The notes beneath the pieces were generated by a model that was not told the DNA's origin, searched no databases, and saw only the letters and a program-made list of their open reading frames with translations. The translations under genes and the position numbers were made by a program. 64,000 nt of DNA, taken from the NCBI RefSeq assembly GCF_003254625.1, contig NZ_QJRJ01000068.1, forward strand, positions 62,001 to 126,000, given 5' to 3'. This stretch comes from Flavobacterium ginsenosidimutans (lineage in GTDB: Bacteria > Bacteroidota > Bacteroidia > Flavobacteriales > Flavobacteriaceae). Positions 28,689 to 41,339 of the stretch are shown here, piece after piece (the first letter of the stretch is position 1; every line of letters begins with the position of its first letter).

Positions 28689-29576
28689 ATGAAAAAGCAT
28701 ATAGACACAGACAATCCGTTGAAAAATTTAGATGAGTGGGAAGATGATTTGTTGATGCGATATCCTGATCCTTCTGAAGAAAATGAAAGCGCAAAAGAAA
28801 AGCAGAAAGAAGAATTCAGGAATTATGTCGATTCAGAAAGAGTAGAAACAGTTAAGGAGTTTTATAGAATAAACCACACCTATCAAACTTATGACTTTGT
28901 CTGCAGTAAGGAACAAGAATTTTTGCAGTTTAATAGAAAAGAAATGTCAATTTGGGAAGCTGTTGATTTTTTGAACACTCTTGTAGACGACAGCGACCCA
29001 GATATTGACTTAGATCAAACACAACACCTTTTACAGACTTCAGAGGCTATCCGCGCAGACGGTCATCCAGATTGGTTTGTGCTTACGGGTTTCATCCATG
29101 ATTTAGGTAAAGTTTTATGCCTGTTTGGAGAACCGCAATGGGCAGTGGTCGGAGATACATTTCCTGTTGGATGTGCCTATTCAGATAAAATCGTTTATTC
29201 TGAGTTTTTTAAAGAAAATCCAGATTTTACAGACGAGAGATTCAATACCAAATTTGGGGTTTACACTGAAAACTGCGGATTAGATAATGTAAAAATGAGT
29301 TGGGGGCACGATGAATATTTATATCAAATCATGAAAGATTATCTTCCAGATCCGGCTTTATACATGATTCGTTATCATTCCTTTTATTCTCAGCATAAAG
29401 AAAATGCTTACGCACATTTGATGAATGAGAAAGACATCGAAATGTTTGACTGGGTTAGAAAATTCAATCCATATGATTTATATACAAAAGCGCCAGTTAA
29501 ACCAGACGTAAAAGCATTGCTTCCTTATTACAAAGAATTAGTTGCTAAATATTTGCCAGAAAAATTGAAGTTTTAA
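28689..29576 (+). CDS. Myo-inositol oxygenase (MIOX)
   Basis: 295 residues, no signal peptide, cytoplasmic. MIOX uses a mixed-valence di-iron centre and O2 to convert myo-inositol to D-glucuronate. All six metal ligands of the mammalian enzyme can be matched: His113 ([10 protein letters not shown]), His137 and Asp138 ([10 protein letters not shown]), His207 (SWGHDEYLY), His230 (IRYHSFY) and Asp263 (FNPYDLYTK). Substrate-contact blocks such as [16 protein letters not shown] are also present. The N-terminal ~60 residues are charged and variable, as in the family. MIOX is mainly known from eukaryotes and is unusual in a PUL. The operator it shares with GH89 and susC links inositol oxidation to glycan use. 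The next gene starts 179 bp downstream. Confidence 0.96.
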   Translation: MKKHIDTDNPLKNLDEWEDDLLMRYPDPSEENESAKEKQKEEFRNYVDSERVETVKEFYRINHTYQTYDFVCSKEQEFLQFNRKEMSIWEAVDFLNTLVDDSDPDIDLDQTQHLLQTSEAIRADGHPDWFVLTGFIHDLGKVLCLFGEPQWAVVGDTFPVGCAYSDKIVYSEFFKENPDFTDERFNTKFGVYTENCGLDNVKMSWGHDEYLYQIMKDYLPDPALYMIRYHSFYSQHKENAYAHLMNEKDIEMFDWVRKFNPYDLYTKAPVKPDVKALLPYYKELVAKYLPEKLKF

Positions 29577-29587
29577 AAAGGTTATAT

Positions 29588-29721
29588 AAACACATAGAAA
29601 CAGATTTTTTTGAGCGAAAAAAAGATTTATTAAAAAAACTAGTTTTTCACACATAGCTATGTGTTTCTGTAATAAGTAAAATGCCTTTTGATACAAAGAA
29701 AAACTATGTTTCTATGTGTTA
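29588..29721. repeat. ACACATAG/CTATGTGT palindromic repeats
   Basis: The sequence AAACACATAGAAACAG (from 29588), a central palindrome ACACATAGCTATGTGT (29650-29665) and CTATGTTTCTATGTGTTAG (29704-29721) form an inverted-repeat cluster in the spacer before GH2. The same words recur around the sucrose genes at 59411-59428 and 61004-61204. Confidence 0.6.
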
Positions 29722-29722
29722 G

Positions 29723-32893
<3,171 letters not shown>

Positions 32894-32900
32894 AGTTTAC

Positions 32901-32955
32901 AGTCGCAGTCGCAGTTTTCAGTCACAGGTAAGCACTGAAAACTGCGACTGAGACT
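32901..32955. repeat. Large hairpin between GH2 and the acetyltransferase gene
   Basis: 22-bp arms (32901-32922 and 32934-32955) with one mismatch and an 11-nt loop, built from repeats of CAGTCGCAGTC and ACTGAAAACTGCGACTG. An A tract, not a T tract, follows, so it is more likely an mRNA-stabilising or REP-like element than a terminator of the + transcript. Confidence 0.7.
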
Positions 32956-33000
32956 GAAAACTAAAAAAAAACTATCAACCGACCACTGAATATTTTAAAA

Positions 33001-34143
33001 ATGAGTAACTCTACAAATGGAAGATTAATTTCTTTAGATGCACTGCGCGGATTTGTGATGTTTTGGATTATGAGTGGCGAACATATTGTTCATGCTCTTG
33101 CCAAAGCGGCTCCAATTCCTATTTTTATCTGGATGTCATCACAATTGCATCATGCTGAATGGAATGGAATTACCTTCTATGATATGATTTTTCCAATATT
33201 TTTATTTGTCGCCGGCGTTTCGATGCCCTATTCTTTTGAAAAAAAAATACAGTTGGCAGGCGTAAAATCTCCTAAAGATTTACCCGCAACTGAAAAGAGA
33301 AAAATATATTTATCAATGCTTAGAAGAACCTGTATTTTATTGGTTTTAGGCTTTGTGGTAAATGGATTATTACGATTTGATGGCTTCGATCAGACACGTT
33401 TGGCAAGTGTTCTTGGAAGAATTGGACTAGCTTGGTTTTTTGCTGGAATTATTTATTTGAATTTTGATTTTAAAAAACAGCTGATTTGGTTTTTCGGTAT
33501 TCTGATTGGTTATTACGCAGCAATGAAATGGATTCCGGTGCCAGATTTTGGAGCGGGAGTTTTAACCAAAGAAGGTTCATTAGAAGGTTACATTGATCGT
33601 CTTTTATTGCCAGGAAGATTGCACAGTACAGTTTACGATCCAGAAGGAATATTCTCGACACTTCCTGCTATTGGAACCGCTTTATTAGGTGTTTTTATTG
33701 GAACATTTTTAAAAGCAAAATGTGAATTTTCAATAAAGGTAAAAATGCTTTTAATGGCTTTAACGGCTGTGGTTTTGATTATTATAGGATTGATTTGGGA
33801 TATTAGTTTTCCAATAAACAAACATTTATGGACGAGTTCTTTTGTCTGTTTTGTTGGCGGATTCAGTATTTTGTTTTTTGTCCTTTTTTATGTGATAATC
33901 GATTTATTTGGTTTTCAAAAATGGGCATTTCCATTAATATTAATCGGTTCCAATTCTATTTTAATTTATATCGCTGCTGAAGGTTTAGTCGATTTTAAAC
34001 ACACCGCAGATTATGTTTTTGGCGGACTTATAAATTTTACACCGTTTATATGGCAACCTTTTTTTGCTGCTTTATCCGTAACAGTTGTACAGCTCACTTT
34101 ACTGTACTTTCTATATAAACGAAAATGGTTTCTCAAGATTTGA
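33001..34143 (+). CDS. HGSNAT/NagX-like membrane acyltransferase (DUF5009/COG4299 type)
   Basis: 380 residues with about ten hydrophobic helices. The start RLISLDALRGFVMFWIM and the motif QLHHAEWNGITFYDMIFPIFLFVAG match the family of human heparan-alpha-glucosaminide N-acetyltransferase, where the HAxWNG His is the active-site residue (here about His51). Human HGSNAT moves acetyl from cytosolic acetyl-CoA through the membrane onto terminal alpha-glucosamine so that NAGLU can remove it. A NAGLU (GH89) enzyme is encoded in this PUL, so the same two-step reaction in the periplasm is a natural inference. The bacterial relative NagX is associated with GlcNAc use, a weaker alternative. The symporter gene follows after 57 nt. 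Confidence 0.85.
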   Translation: MSNSTNGRLISLDALRGFVMFWIMSGEHIVHALAKAAPIPIFIWMSSQLHHAEWNGITFYDMIFPIFLFVAGVSMPYSFEKKIQLAGVKSPKDLPATEKRKIYLSMLRRTCILLVLGFVVNGLLRFDGFDQTRLASVLGRIGLAWFFAGIIYLNFDFKKQLIWFFGILIGYYAAMKWIPVPDFGAGVLTKEGSLEGYIDRLLLPGRLHSTVYDPEGIFSTLPAIGTALLGVFIGTFLKAKCEFSIKVKMLLMALTAVVLIIIGLIWDISFPINKHLWTSSFVCFVGGFSILFFVLFYVIIDLFGFQKWAFPLILIGSNSILIYIAAEGLVDFKHTADYVFGGLINFTPFIWQPFFAALSVTVVQLTLLYFLYKRKWFLKI

Positions 34144-34200
34144 TATCAATCAAATTTTGAAATACATCTTACTATCTAACCACACAATAACCACACAATT

Positions 34201-35838
34201 ATGAATGTATTACAAACCGCAGATTATATTGTTTTCTTTATTTACTTTATCATAGTGACCACCTATGGAATGTATATTTACAGAAGCAAAAAAACTGCAA
34301 CAACGAGTTCGAACGAATATTTTTTGGCTGAAGGATCACTTACTTGGTGGGCGATAGGAGCTTCTTTGATTGCTTCTAATATCTCAGCAGAGCACTTTAT
34401 TGGAATGAGCGGTTCTGGTTTTGCTATCGGACTTGCAATTGCTTCTTACGAATGGATGTCTGCTGCCACTTTAATTATTGTAGCAATGTTTATTCTGCCA
34501 ATTTATTTGAAGAATAAGATATTTACCATGCCACAGTTTTTAGCTAAAAGATATAGCGGTACAGTAAGCGCAATTATGGCAATTATCTGGCTGTTAATCT
34601 ATGTATTTGTTAATCTTACTTCAATTATTTATTTAGGTGCTTTAGCCATTTCCTCTATAGCTCCTGTAAGTTTTCAGTTTTGTGTCATTGGTTTGAGTTT
34701 GTTCTCTGTGATTGTGACTTTAGGCGGAATGAAGGTAATTGGATACACCGATATGTTTCAAGTTATCGTTTTAATTTTGGGTGGATTAGTAACAACTTAT
34801 TTAGCCTTGACACTACTTTCTGATCAGTTTGGTTTTGGAAAAGATATATTAAAAGGGCTTGCTATAATTGCTAAAGAAGCACCAGATCATTTACACATGA
34901 TATTAGACGAATCCAATCCGCATTATAATGAATTGCCAGGAATGTCTGTGTTAGTTGGCGGAATGTTAATTAATAATTTGGCATATTGGGGATGTAATCA
35001 ATATATCGTTCAAAGAGCTTTAGGAGCCGATTTGAAAACAGCGCGTAAAGGAATTTTATTTGCTGCTTTTCTAAAATTATTAGTTCCAGTTATTGCTGTT
35101 TTGCCTGGAATCGCCATGTTTGTAATGCATGAAAACGGAATGTTTCAGCAGGAAATGGTAGATGCTGCTGGAGTTTTAAAGCCAGACCACGCTTACCCAA
35201 CTTTAATGAATTTACTTCCAGCAGGATTAAAAGGTGTGGCTTTAGCTGCTTTGACTGCGGCGATTGTAGCTTCATTAGCAGGAAAAGCCAACAGTATTTC
35301 GACGATTTTTTCTTTAGATATTTATAAAAAGTATTTCAATTCTCAAGCATCAGAAAAAAAACTGGTTCGTACAGGAAGATGGTGCGTGGTTGTTTGTATG
35401 ATTATTGCGGCTTTTGTGGCTCCAGCATTAAAATCATTAGATCAGGCGTATCAATTTATACAAGAATACGTTGGATTCTTTTCACCGGGAGTTTTAGCAA
35501 TTTTCTTGTTGGGAATGTTCTGGAAAAAAACAACTCCAACAGCTGGATTAGCTGGAGCATTGCTTACAGTGCCAATTGCAGCAGTTTTGAAATTCCTGCC
35601 AATGTGGACAGAAGGCGCTTTTCCAGATTATCCTTTCTTAGATAGAATGACTATCGTTTTCTTCATCATTGTATTTATAATGGTTGGAATTAGTATAGCA
35701 AAACCAGTTTCTGAAATAGAATCTAAAATGCATGAAATTGAAGTTGATAAATCGATGTTTAAAGTTTCATCAGAGTTTATCGTTGGTTCCTTTATTATCA
35801 GTGGAATTTTGGTTGCTCTCTATACTGTTTTCTGGTAA
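34201..35838 (+). CDS. Sodium/solute symporter, vSGLT-like (sugar or inositol)
   Basis: 545 residues with about 14 hydrophobic helices, SSS family. Close to vSGLT of Vibrio in the segments ISAEHFIGMSGSGFAIGLAIASYEW, YWGCNQYIVQRALGA, FAAFLKLLVPVI and AYQFIQEYVGFFSPG. Of the vSGLT galactose-site residues, the positions of Glu88, Asn260, Lys294 and Gln428 are kept. Gln69 is replaced by His, as in animal SGLT/SMIT proteins. It would bring a monosaccharide, or myo-inositol, through the inner membrane with Na+. Location in the MIOX/GH2/acetyltransferase cluster makes galactose or inositol the best candidates; sequence alone does not decide. Confidence 0.9.
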   Translation: MNVLQTADYIVFFIYFIIVTTYGMYIYRSKKTATTSSNEYFLAEGSLTWWAIGASLIASNISAEHFIGMSGSGFAIGLAIASYEWMSAATLIIVAMFILPIYLKNKIFTMPQFLAKRYSGTVSAIMAIIWLLIYVFVNLTSIIYLGALAISSIAPVSFQFCVIGLSLFSVIVTLGGMKVIGYTDMFQVIVLILGGLVTTYLALTLLSDQFGFGKDILKGLAIIAKEAPDHLHMILDESNPHYNELPGMSVLVGGMLINNLAYWGCNQYIVQRALGADLKTARKGILFAAFLKLLVPVIAVLPGIAMFVMHENGMFQQEMVDAAGVLKPDHAYPTLMNLLPAGLKGVALAALTAAIVASLAGKANSISTIFSLDIYKKYFNSQASEKKLVRTGRWCVVVCMIIAAFVAPALKSLDQAYQFIQEYVGFFSPGVLAIFLLGMFWKKTTPTAGLAGALLTVPIAAVLKFLPMWTEGAFPDYPFLDRMTIVFFIIVFIMVGISIAKPVSEIESKMHEIEVDKSMFKVSSEFIVGSFIISGILVALYTVFW

Positions 35839-35979
35839 TTTTTATTTTGCCGCGAAGACACAAAGGCTCAAAGTTTATTTAAAAAAATAAATTGAAAATC
35901 GCTCGCAATCCTGATGGCTATCGGGAGCAGAAACGAAAAGTTTTTTGCCACAGATTTTAGGATTAAAAAAGGATTTTTG

Positions 35980-36076
35980 TTTCACGCAGATGTGGCAGAT
36001 TTAGGCAGATTTAATTAGTTTTTTTTTAATAGATATCTGCGGAATCTGCTTAAATCTTTTTTAAATCTGCGTGAAA
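35980..36076. repeat. TTTCACGCAGAT inverted-repeat element, copy 1
   Basis: TTTCACGCAGAT at 35980-35991 is inverted at 36065-36076, with further matching AGATTT/AAATCT words between. It lies in the 283-bp spacer before the first GH28 gene; a related copy precedes the second GH28. A remnant CGATAG-type palindrome is around 35905-35925. No promoter box was recognised. Confidence 0.65.
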
Positions 36077-36121
36077 AATATTTAGCGCCAATGTTGAGAT
36101 TAAAAACTTAAATACTAACAG

Positions 36122-37651
36122 ATGAAAAGAAATTTTATAATCGTATTGTTTGTTTTTTGTGTTTCCGTAACTATTTCGGCGCAAAAGATATTTGACGTTA
36201 AAAAATACGGTGCAGTAGCAGATGGAATAACATTAAATACAAAAGCAATCCAGAAAGCAATTGACGCAGCCAACAAAAACAAAGGAGGAAGAGTTGTTTT
36301 TTCTAAAGGAACTTTTCTTTCGGGAAGTATTGTTCTAAAAAATGGAGTGGAATTATTTTTTGAAGACGATGCCGTTTTGCTAGGAAGTACAAATCCTGAT
36401 GATTATCCGAAATACGAAGGAATTAGAGCTTTGATTTTAGCTTACGAATCCAAAAATATTGCGGTAAACGGAAAAGGAATTATAAACGGGCAAGGAAGAG
36501 AATTAGCATTGGCAATTGATAGTTTGCACCATACGGGAGTACGAATTGATCCAAAATACAATTACAGAAGAATGCGTCCTGAAGATGGAAGAGGAAAATT
36601 GATTTCGTTTGTAAAATGCGATTCGATTACAATGACTCACATTACTTTGAAAAATAGTCCAGGTTGGACACAATGTTTTAGAGAATGTAAAAATATTGTA
36701 ATTGATTTTATGAAAGTAGAAAGCAGAGCGTATTGGAACAATGACGGAATTGATCTTGATGGTTGCGAAAATGCCCGAATTACCAATTGTAATGTAAACG
36801 CTGCAGATGACGGAATTTGTTTAAAATCGGAAGAACCGGGATTGCAGAACAATAATATTTACATTGGAAATTGTACGATAAGATCAAGTGCAAACGCAGT
36901 GAAATTTGGTACAGGTTCTTATGGAAGCTTCAAAAATGTAACAATCGAAAACATCAAAGTTTTTGATACTTTCAGATCGGCAATTGCGATTGAATCTGTG
37001 GATGGCGCGGAAATCGAAAATATTAAAGTTTCTGATATAACTGCGATAAATACTGGAAATGCTATATTAATCCGTTTAGGTCACAGAAACGGAGATAAAC
37101 CGGGTTATATCAAAAATGTATCGGTTAAAAATGTAAAAGCACAGATTCCGTTTGGCCGTCCAGACATTGATTACGATATGCGCGGACCCGAAGTTGATTA
37201 TTTCCATAATCCGTTTCCCTCTTCAATTGCTGGAATTCCGGGCCATTTGATTGAAAATGTCACCTTGGAAAACATTGAAATCGTGTATCCGGGAAGGGCT
37301 TCTAAAGGAATGGCCTATCATCCACTAAGCCGATTAAAAGACGTAAATGAAAATATAAAAGGTTATCCTGAATTTACCATGTTTGGCGAATTGCCTTCTT
37401 GGGGATTTTACGTTCGTCACGTTAACGGAATAGAAATGAAGAACATAAAATTGGTTTTAGACAAAGAAGATTTCCGTCCAGCATTTGTTTTTGACGATGT
37501 AAAAAATCTGACCATGAAAGCTATTGATGTTCCTTCGGATAAGATCAATCAGATTGTCTTTAAAGATGTTTCGTCAAGTAATTTGGACAACGGAGCTGCA
37601 AAAAGAAAAATTGAACCAGAGCAAAATAAATTTGAATTGCCAGCACATTAG
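36122..37651 (+). CDS. GH28 family protein (polygalacturonase-like), first copy
   Basis: 509 residues with signal peptide (about 1-21, ending ISAQ). Pectate-lyase-3/GH28 parallel beta-helix: N-terminal FDVKKYGAVADGITLNTKAIQKAID, then the catalytic Asp motifs NNDGIDLDG (about 203-211) and AADDGICLKS (about 227-236). The family GHG motif is absent; the corresponding place reads SANAVKFGTGSYG. Many Bacteroidota PUL members show this change, and their activity may be on rhamnogalacturonan or other uronic-acid linkages, not plain polygalacturonan. The extra MRPEDGRGKL segment before the catalytic core is notable. Tandem with a second GH28. Confidence 0.88.
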   Translation: MKRNFIIVLFVFCVSVTISAQKIFDVKKYGAVADGITLNTKAIQKAIDAANKNKGGRVVFSKGTFLSGSIVLKNGVELFFEDDAVLLGSTNPDDYPKYEGIRALILAYESKNIAVNGKGIINGQGRELALAIDSLHHTGVRIDPKYNYRRMRPEDGRGKLISFVKCDSITMTHITLKNSPGWTQCFRECKNIVIDFMKVESRAYWNNDGIDLDGCENARITNCNVNAADDGICLKSEEPGLQNNNIYIGNCTIRSSANAVKFGTGSYGSFKNVTIENIKVFDTFRSAIAIESVDGAEIENIKVSDITAINTGNAILIRLGHRNGDKPGYIKNVSVKNVKAQIPFGRPDIDYDMRGPEVDYFHNPFPSSIAGIPGHLIENVTLENIEIVYPGRASKGMAYHPLSRLKDVNENIKGYPEFTMFGELPSWGFYVRHVNGIEMKNIKLVLDKEDFRPAFVFDDVKNLTMKAIDVPSDKINQIVFKDVSSSNLDNGAAKRKIEPEQNKFELPAH

Positions 37652-37657
37652 TAGTTG

Positions 37658-37848
37658 GCCACAAAGGCACAAAGACTAGAAGTTTTTTTGCCAATAATTG
37701 TAAAATTTGTTTCACGCAGATTTAAAAAGATTTAAGCAGATTCAGCAGATTTTTTAAAGAAATCAAATAAAATCTGCCCAAATCTGCAATATCTGCGTGA
37801 AAAAAAAACTTAAAGAAAAAAAACTTTGTGCCTTTGAGTCTTTGTGGC
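37658..37848. repeat. Nested inverted repeats between the GH28 genes (copy 2)
   Basis: Outer arms GCCACAAAGGCACAAAG (37658-37674) and an inverted version ending CTTTGTGGC (37824-37848) enclose inner arms TTTCACGCAGAT (37710-37721) and ATCTGCGTGAAA (37791-37802). The inner element is the same as upstream of the first GH28 gene. Confidence 0.7.
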
Positions 37849-37866
37849 ATTAAAAAAATAAAAAAC

Positions 37867-39306
37867 ATGAAAAAGAAATCTATAATCGCGATACTTATTT
37901 TCTGTATTTCCTTAACTGTTTCGGCACAGAAAATCTACGACGTTAAGAAATATGGAGCGAAAGGAGACGGAAAAACAAATGATGCAACCGCAATTCAGAA
38001 AGCAATTGATGAATGCAGCAAAACGGGAGGAAGAGTCTTAATTCCGGCGCCATTTACTTTTCTATCAGGACCAATTGATGTAAAATCAAAAGTCGATTTG
38101 CATATTGAAGCTGGAGCTAAATTATTGGCAAGTCCAGATGAAAAATTGTACACAAAAAGTGCTTTCAGAACCAATCCCGGAGAAGGAACGATCTGGATTG
38201 GAGGAGAAAATATAGAAGATTTTACCATTAGCGGAAGCGGGAAAATAGATGGGAATGGAATTTCTTTTATGGGAGAAGAACAAGACGATGCTTATGTGTT
38301 GAAACCGTTTAATGTTCTAGATCCAAGACCTCACGTTTTGACGATTATTGGCGGAAAAAATATCAGAATCAAAGATGTTCATATTGGAAATTCAGCTTAT
38401 TGGACTGTGCATTTAATTGGTTGTAATGATGTTGTAATCAGCGGAATTACTTTATTGAACAGCTTAAAAGTGCGTAACAGTGACGGAATCGATTTGGATC
38501 ATTCAAAAAATGTTAGAATCAGCGATTGTTACATTGAAAGTGGTGACGATTGCATTTGTTTGAAAAACAGAAGAGAATTTGAAGAATTTGGCGCTTGCGA
38601 GAATATTACGGTGACCAATTGTACCATGACAAGCAGTAGCTGTGCAATTAAAATTGGTTCAGAAAATATGGACGCGATTAGACAAGTTGTTTTTAATAAT
38701 TGTATCATTAAAAACAGTAATCGTGCTTTAGGAATTCAGAACAGAGATGAAGGAACGGTAAGCGATGTTATTTTTTCTAATATCATTATAGAAAGTAAAT
38801 TGAATACAGATACTTGGTGGGGAAAAGCAGAACCAATTTATGTTACAGCTTTCAGCAGAGCAAAAGGGAATCATAAAGATGCGAATTGGCGTTTTCCAAA
38901 AGGAGCAACAGAAGGAAAAGTGGGAGAAATTAGAAACATCTATTTTTCTAATATTCAATGCACAGGAGAAAACGGTGTGTTTGTAAGCGGGGAATCTAAA
39001 GATAAAATCAAGAATATTGTTTTTGATAATGTGAGTGTTTTTATTGATAAAACAACTTCTTTTCAAGGCGGATTATATGACAGACGCCCAGCAAATGTAG
39101 AAGGTTTTGTAAAAGGAAGTACATCAGGTTTTTATTTTGATAACGCTGAAAGTATTAAAGTTCAAAATTGTACTGTTCAATGGGGAAAAAACAAACCAGA
39201 TTATTTTAAATATGCTGTTGAAAGTAAAAATGTTGATGTTTTAAAAGTGATTAATTTAGATGGAGAATCGGCTTTTCCTGCTAAATTAGAGGCAGTAAAA
39301 AAATAA
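37867..39306 (+). CDS. GH28 family protein (polygalacturonase-like), second copy
   Basis: 479 residues from ATG 37867; the ATG at 37828 lies in the repeat and would put 13 extra residues in front of the signal peptide (MKKKSIIAILIFCISLTVSAQ). GH28 motifs are RNSDGIDLDHSKN and SGDDCICLKNRR. As in the first copy the GHG motif is missing (SSCAIKIGSEN). The N-terminal FDVKKYGA-like start is nearly the same as in the first copy, and the same repeat family precedes both, so a gene-plus-spacer duplication followed by divergence is likely. Secreted. The GH51 gene follows after 18 nt, so co-transcription is expected. Confidence 0.88.
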   Translation: MKKKSIIAILIFCISLTVSAQKIYDVKKYGAKGDGKTNDATAIQKAIDECSKTGGRVLIPAPFTFLSGPIDVKSKVDLHIEAGAKLLASPDEKLYTKSAFRTNPGEGTIWIGGENIEDFTISGSGKIDGNGISFMGEEQDDAYVLKPFNVLDPRPHVLTIIGGKNIRIKDVHIGNSAYWTVHLIGCNDVVISGITLLNSLKVRNSDGIDLDHSKNVRISDCYIESGDDCICLKNRREFEEFGACENITVTNCTMTSSSCAIKIGSENMDAIRQVVFNNCIIKNSNRALGIQNRDEGTVSDVIFSNIIIESKLNTDTWWGKAEPIYVTAFSRAKGNHKDANWRFPKGATEGKVGEIRNIYFSNIQCTGENGVFVSGESKDKIKNIVFDNVSVFIDKTTSFQGGLYDRRPANVEGFVKGSTSGFYFDNAESIKVQNCTVQWGKNKPDYFKYAVESKNVDVLKVINLDGESAFPAKLEAVKK

Positions 39307-39324
39307 CCATCTCATACCAAAATT

Positions 39325-41301
39325 ATGAAAAACAATATCAGAAAATTTACTATTTGCGGTCTATTAATGAGCAGTTTTTATCTAAATGCTCAAAAAGCGA
39401 CTTTAGAAGTTGATGCTTCAAAAACGATTACTAAAATTCAGCCAACAATGTTCGGTTTGTTTTTTGAAGACATCAATTTTGCTGCAGATGGAGGATTATA
39501 CGCTGAAATGATTAAAAACAGATCTTTTGAATTTGATAAACCTTTAATGGGTTGGGAGCAGCCTAATACCAAAAGATCTTCTATGAATAAAGAATCGGGT
39601 AGTGCCACGCCAATAAATTTATCGGCTACTAATACCAATTTCTGTCGAGTGGAGATTAACAATGACAAAGGTTATGCTTTAATAAATGAAGGATTTAGAG
39701 GAATGGGAGTGAAGAAAGATGCCAAATACAATCTTTCTTTGAAAGCGGCGAATCCTAATGGAGCAATTAAAAAAATTATTGTTCAATTAATAGATAAAGA
39801 TCAAAAGGTAATTGGAGAAACGAGTATTGTTCCAAAATCAGAAAAATGGACAAATTACACAGCACAAATTATCGGTACACAAACAGAAGCAAAAGCAAAG
39901 CTAAAACTGACTTTTGAAGGAACAGGAACGATTGATTTAGATATGATTTCGTTGTTTCCTGAAGATACTTGGAAAGGGAGAAAAAACGGACTTAGAAAAG
40001 ATCTTGTACAACTTTTGTATGATGTAAAACCTGGATTTTTACGTTTTCCTGGAGGCTGTATTGTTGAAGGAAGAACTTTATCTGATCGTTATCAATGGAA
40101 AAAATCGGTTGGAAATGTTGAGGAGAGAAAAACCATGATGAACCGTTGGAATGTCGAATTCAATCACAAGCAAACTCCTGATTATTTCCAAAGCTTCGGA
40201 TTAGGATTTTACGAATATTTTCAGCTTTCAGAAGATATTGGAGCAGAACCTTTGCCAATTTTAAGCTGTGGAATGGCTTGTCAATACAACACAGGAGAAT
40301 TAGCTCCGATGGATGAATTGGATCCATACATTCAAGATGCTTTAGATTTGATCGAATTTGCCAATGGCGCTGTTACGACAACTTGGGGAAAAATCCGTTC
40401 GGATATGGGACATCCTAAACCATTTAATTTAAAATATATTGGAGTTGGAAACGAGCAATGGGGACCAGATTATATTGATCGCTACAAAGTTTTTGAAAAA
40501 GCAATAAAAGCAAAATACCCAAATATCATCATAGTTTCTGGAAGCGGGCCTTCGCCAAAAGGAGAACATTTTGATTATGCTATGGCTGAACTTAAAAAGC
40601 TGAATGCAGAATTGGTAGACGAACATTATTATGAAAGTCCGAAATGGTTTAGAGAAAATGCCGGTCGTTACGATAATTATGATAGAAAAGGGCCAAAAAT
40701 ATTTGCAGGAGAATATGCGGCGCAAAGTGTTTCAGGAGCAAATCCGAATAATAGAAACAATTGGGAATGTGCATTTTCTGAGGCTGCTTTTATGACAGGA
40801 TTAGAAAGAAATGCAGAAGTAGTTCAATTATCGTCTTACGCACCTTTAATGGCTCATGAAGATGCTTGGCAATGGACACCTGATATGATTTGGTTTAATA
40901 ATTTAGAATCTTACGGTTCAGCGAATTATTATGTGCAGCAATTATTTTCGACCAATAAAGGAACAGATCTTTTAAATATTACAAAAGACGGAAAAGCGTT
41001 AATTGGTCAAAATGATTTGTATGCATCGGCAGTAAAAGACATACATAGCAAAGAAATTATCGTAAAACTGGTTAATACAGCAGCTTCAAGTCAAGAAGTT
41101 AGCATTGATTTAAAAGGAGCAAAATTAGGTTCTAAAGGTTCTATTATAAGATTGTCAAGCTCAAATACGCAAGACGAAAATACTTTTGCTGATCCAAAAA
41201 AAATCACTCCAAAACAAAGCGAATATAAAATCACAAAAGGAAAACAAGATTTGGATCTTCCTGCTTATTCGATAACAGTTTTAAAATTGAAAATCAATTA
41301 A
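39325..41301 (+). CDS. GH51 alpha-L-arabinofuranosidase, secreted
   Basis: 658 residues with signal peptide (about 1-22, ending YLNAQ). GH51 core: IQPTMFGLFFEDINFAADGGLYAEMIKNRSFEF, a CBM-like beta domain insert (about 85-210), then the TIM barrel with FPGGCIVEGRT, acid/base Glu377 (GVGNEQWGP) and nucleophile Glu463 (IFAGEYAAQ), and a C-terminal sandwich ending LPAYSITVLKLKIN. It releases terminal alpha-L-arabinofuranose from arabinan, arabinoxylan or arabinogalactan. The bacterial type with inserted CBM-like domain is common in Bacteroidota. It sits between GH28 and GH95 (38 nt to the latter). Confidence 0.94.
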   Translation: MKNNIRKFTICGLLMSSFYLNAQKATLEVDASKTITKIQPTMFGLFFEDINFAADGGLYAEMIKNRSFEFDKPLMGWEQPNTKRSSMNKESGSATPINLSATNTNFCRVEINNDKGYALINEGFRGMGVKKDAKYNLSLKAANPNGAIKKIIVQLIDKDQKVIGETSIVPKSEKWTNYTAQIIGTQTEAKAKLKLTFEGTGTIDLDMISLFPEDTWKGRKNGLRKDLVQLLYDVKPGFLRFPGGCIVEGRTLSDRYQWKKSVGNVEERKTMMNRWNVEFNHKQTPDYFQSFGLGFYEYFQLSEDIGAEPLPILSCGMACQYNTGELAPMDELDPYIQDALDLIEFANGAVTTTWGKIRSDMGHPKPFNLKYIGVGNEQWGPDYIDRYKVFEKAIKAKYPNIIIVSGSGPSPKGEHFDYAMAELKKLNAELVDEHYYESPKWFRENAGRYDNYDRKGPKIFAGEYAAQSVSGANPNNRNNWECAFSEAAFMTGLERNAEVVQLSSYAPLMAHEDAWQWTPDMIWFNNLESYGSANYYVQQLFSTNKGTDLLNITKDGKALIGQNDLYASAVKDIHSKEIIVKLVNTAASSQEVSIDLKGAKLGSKGSIIRLSSSNTQDENTFADPKKITPKQSEYKITKGKQDLDLPAYSITVLKLKIN

Positions 41302-41339
41302 TTGTGAATTGTTAATTATAAATTATTAATTAAAATACC

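Noticed and set aside
37828..37866. ATG at 37828 as start of the second GH28
   Set aside because: Lies inside the CTTTGTGGC repeat arm and adds residues before a typical signal peptide starting at 37867.
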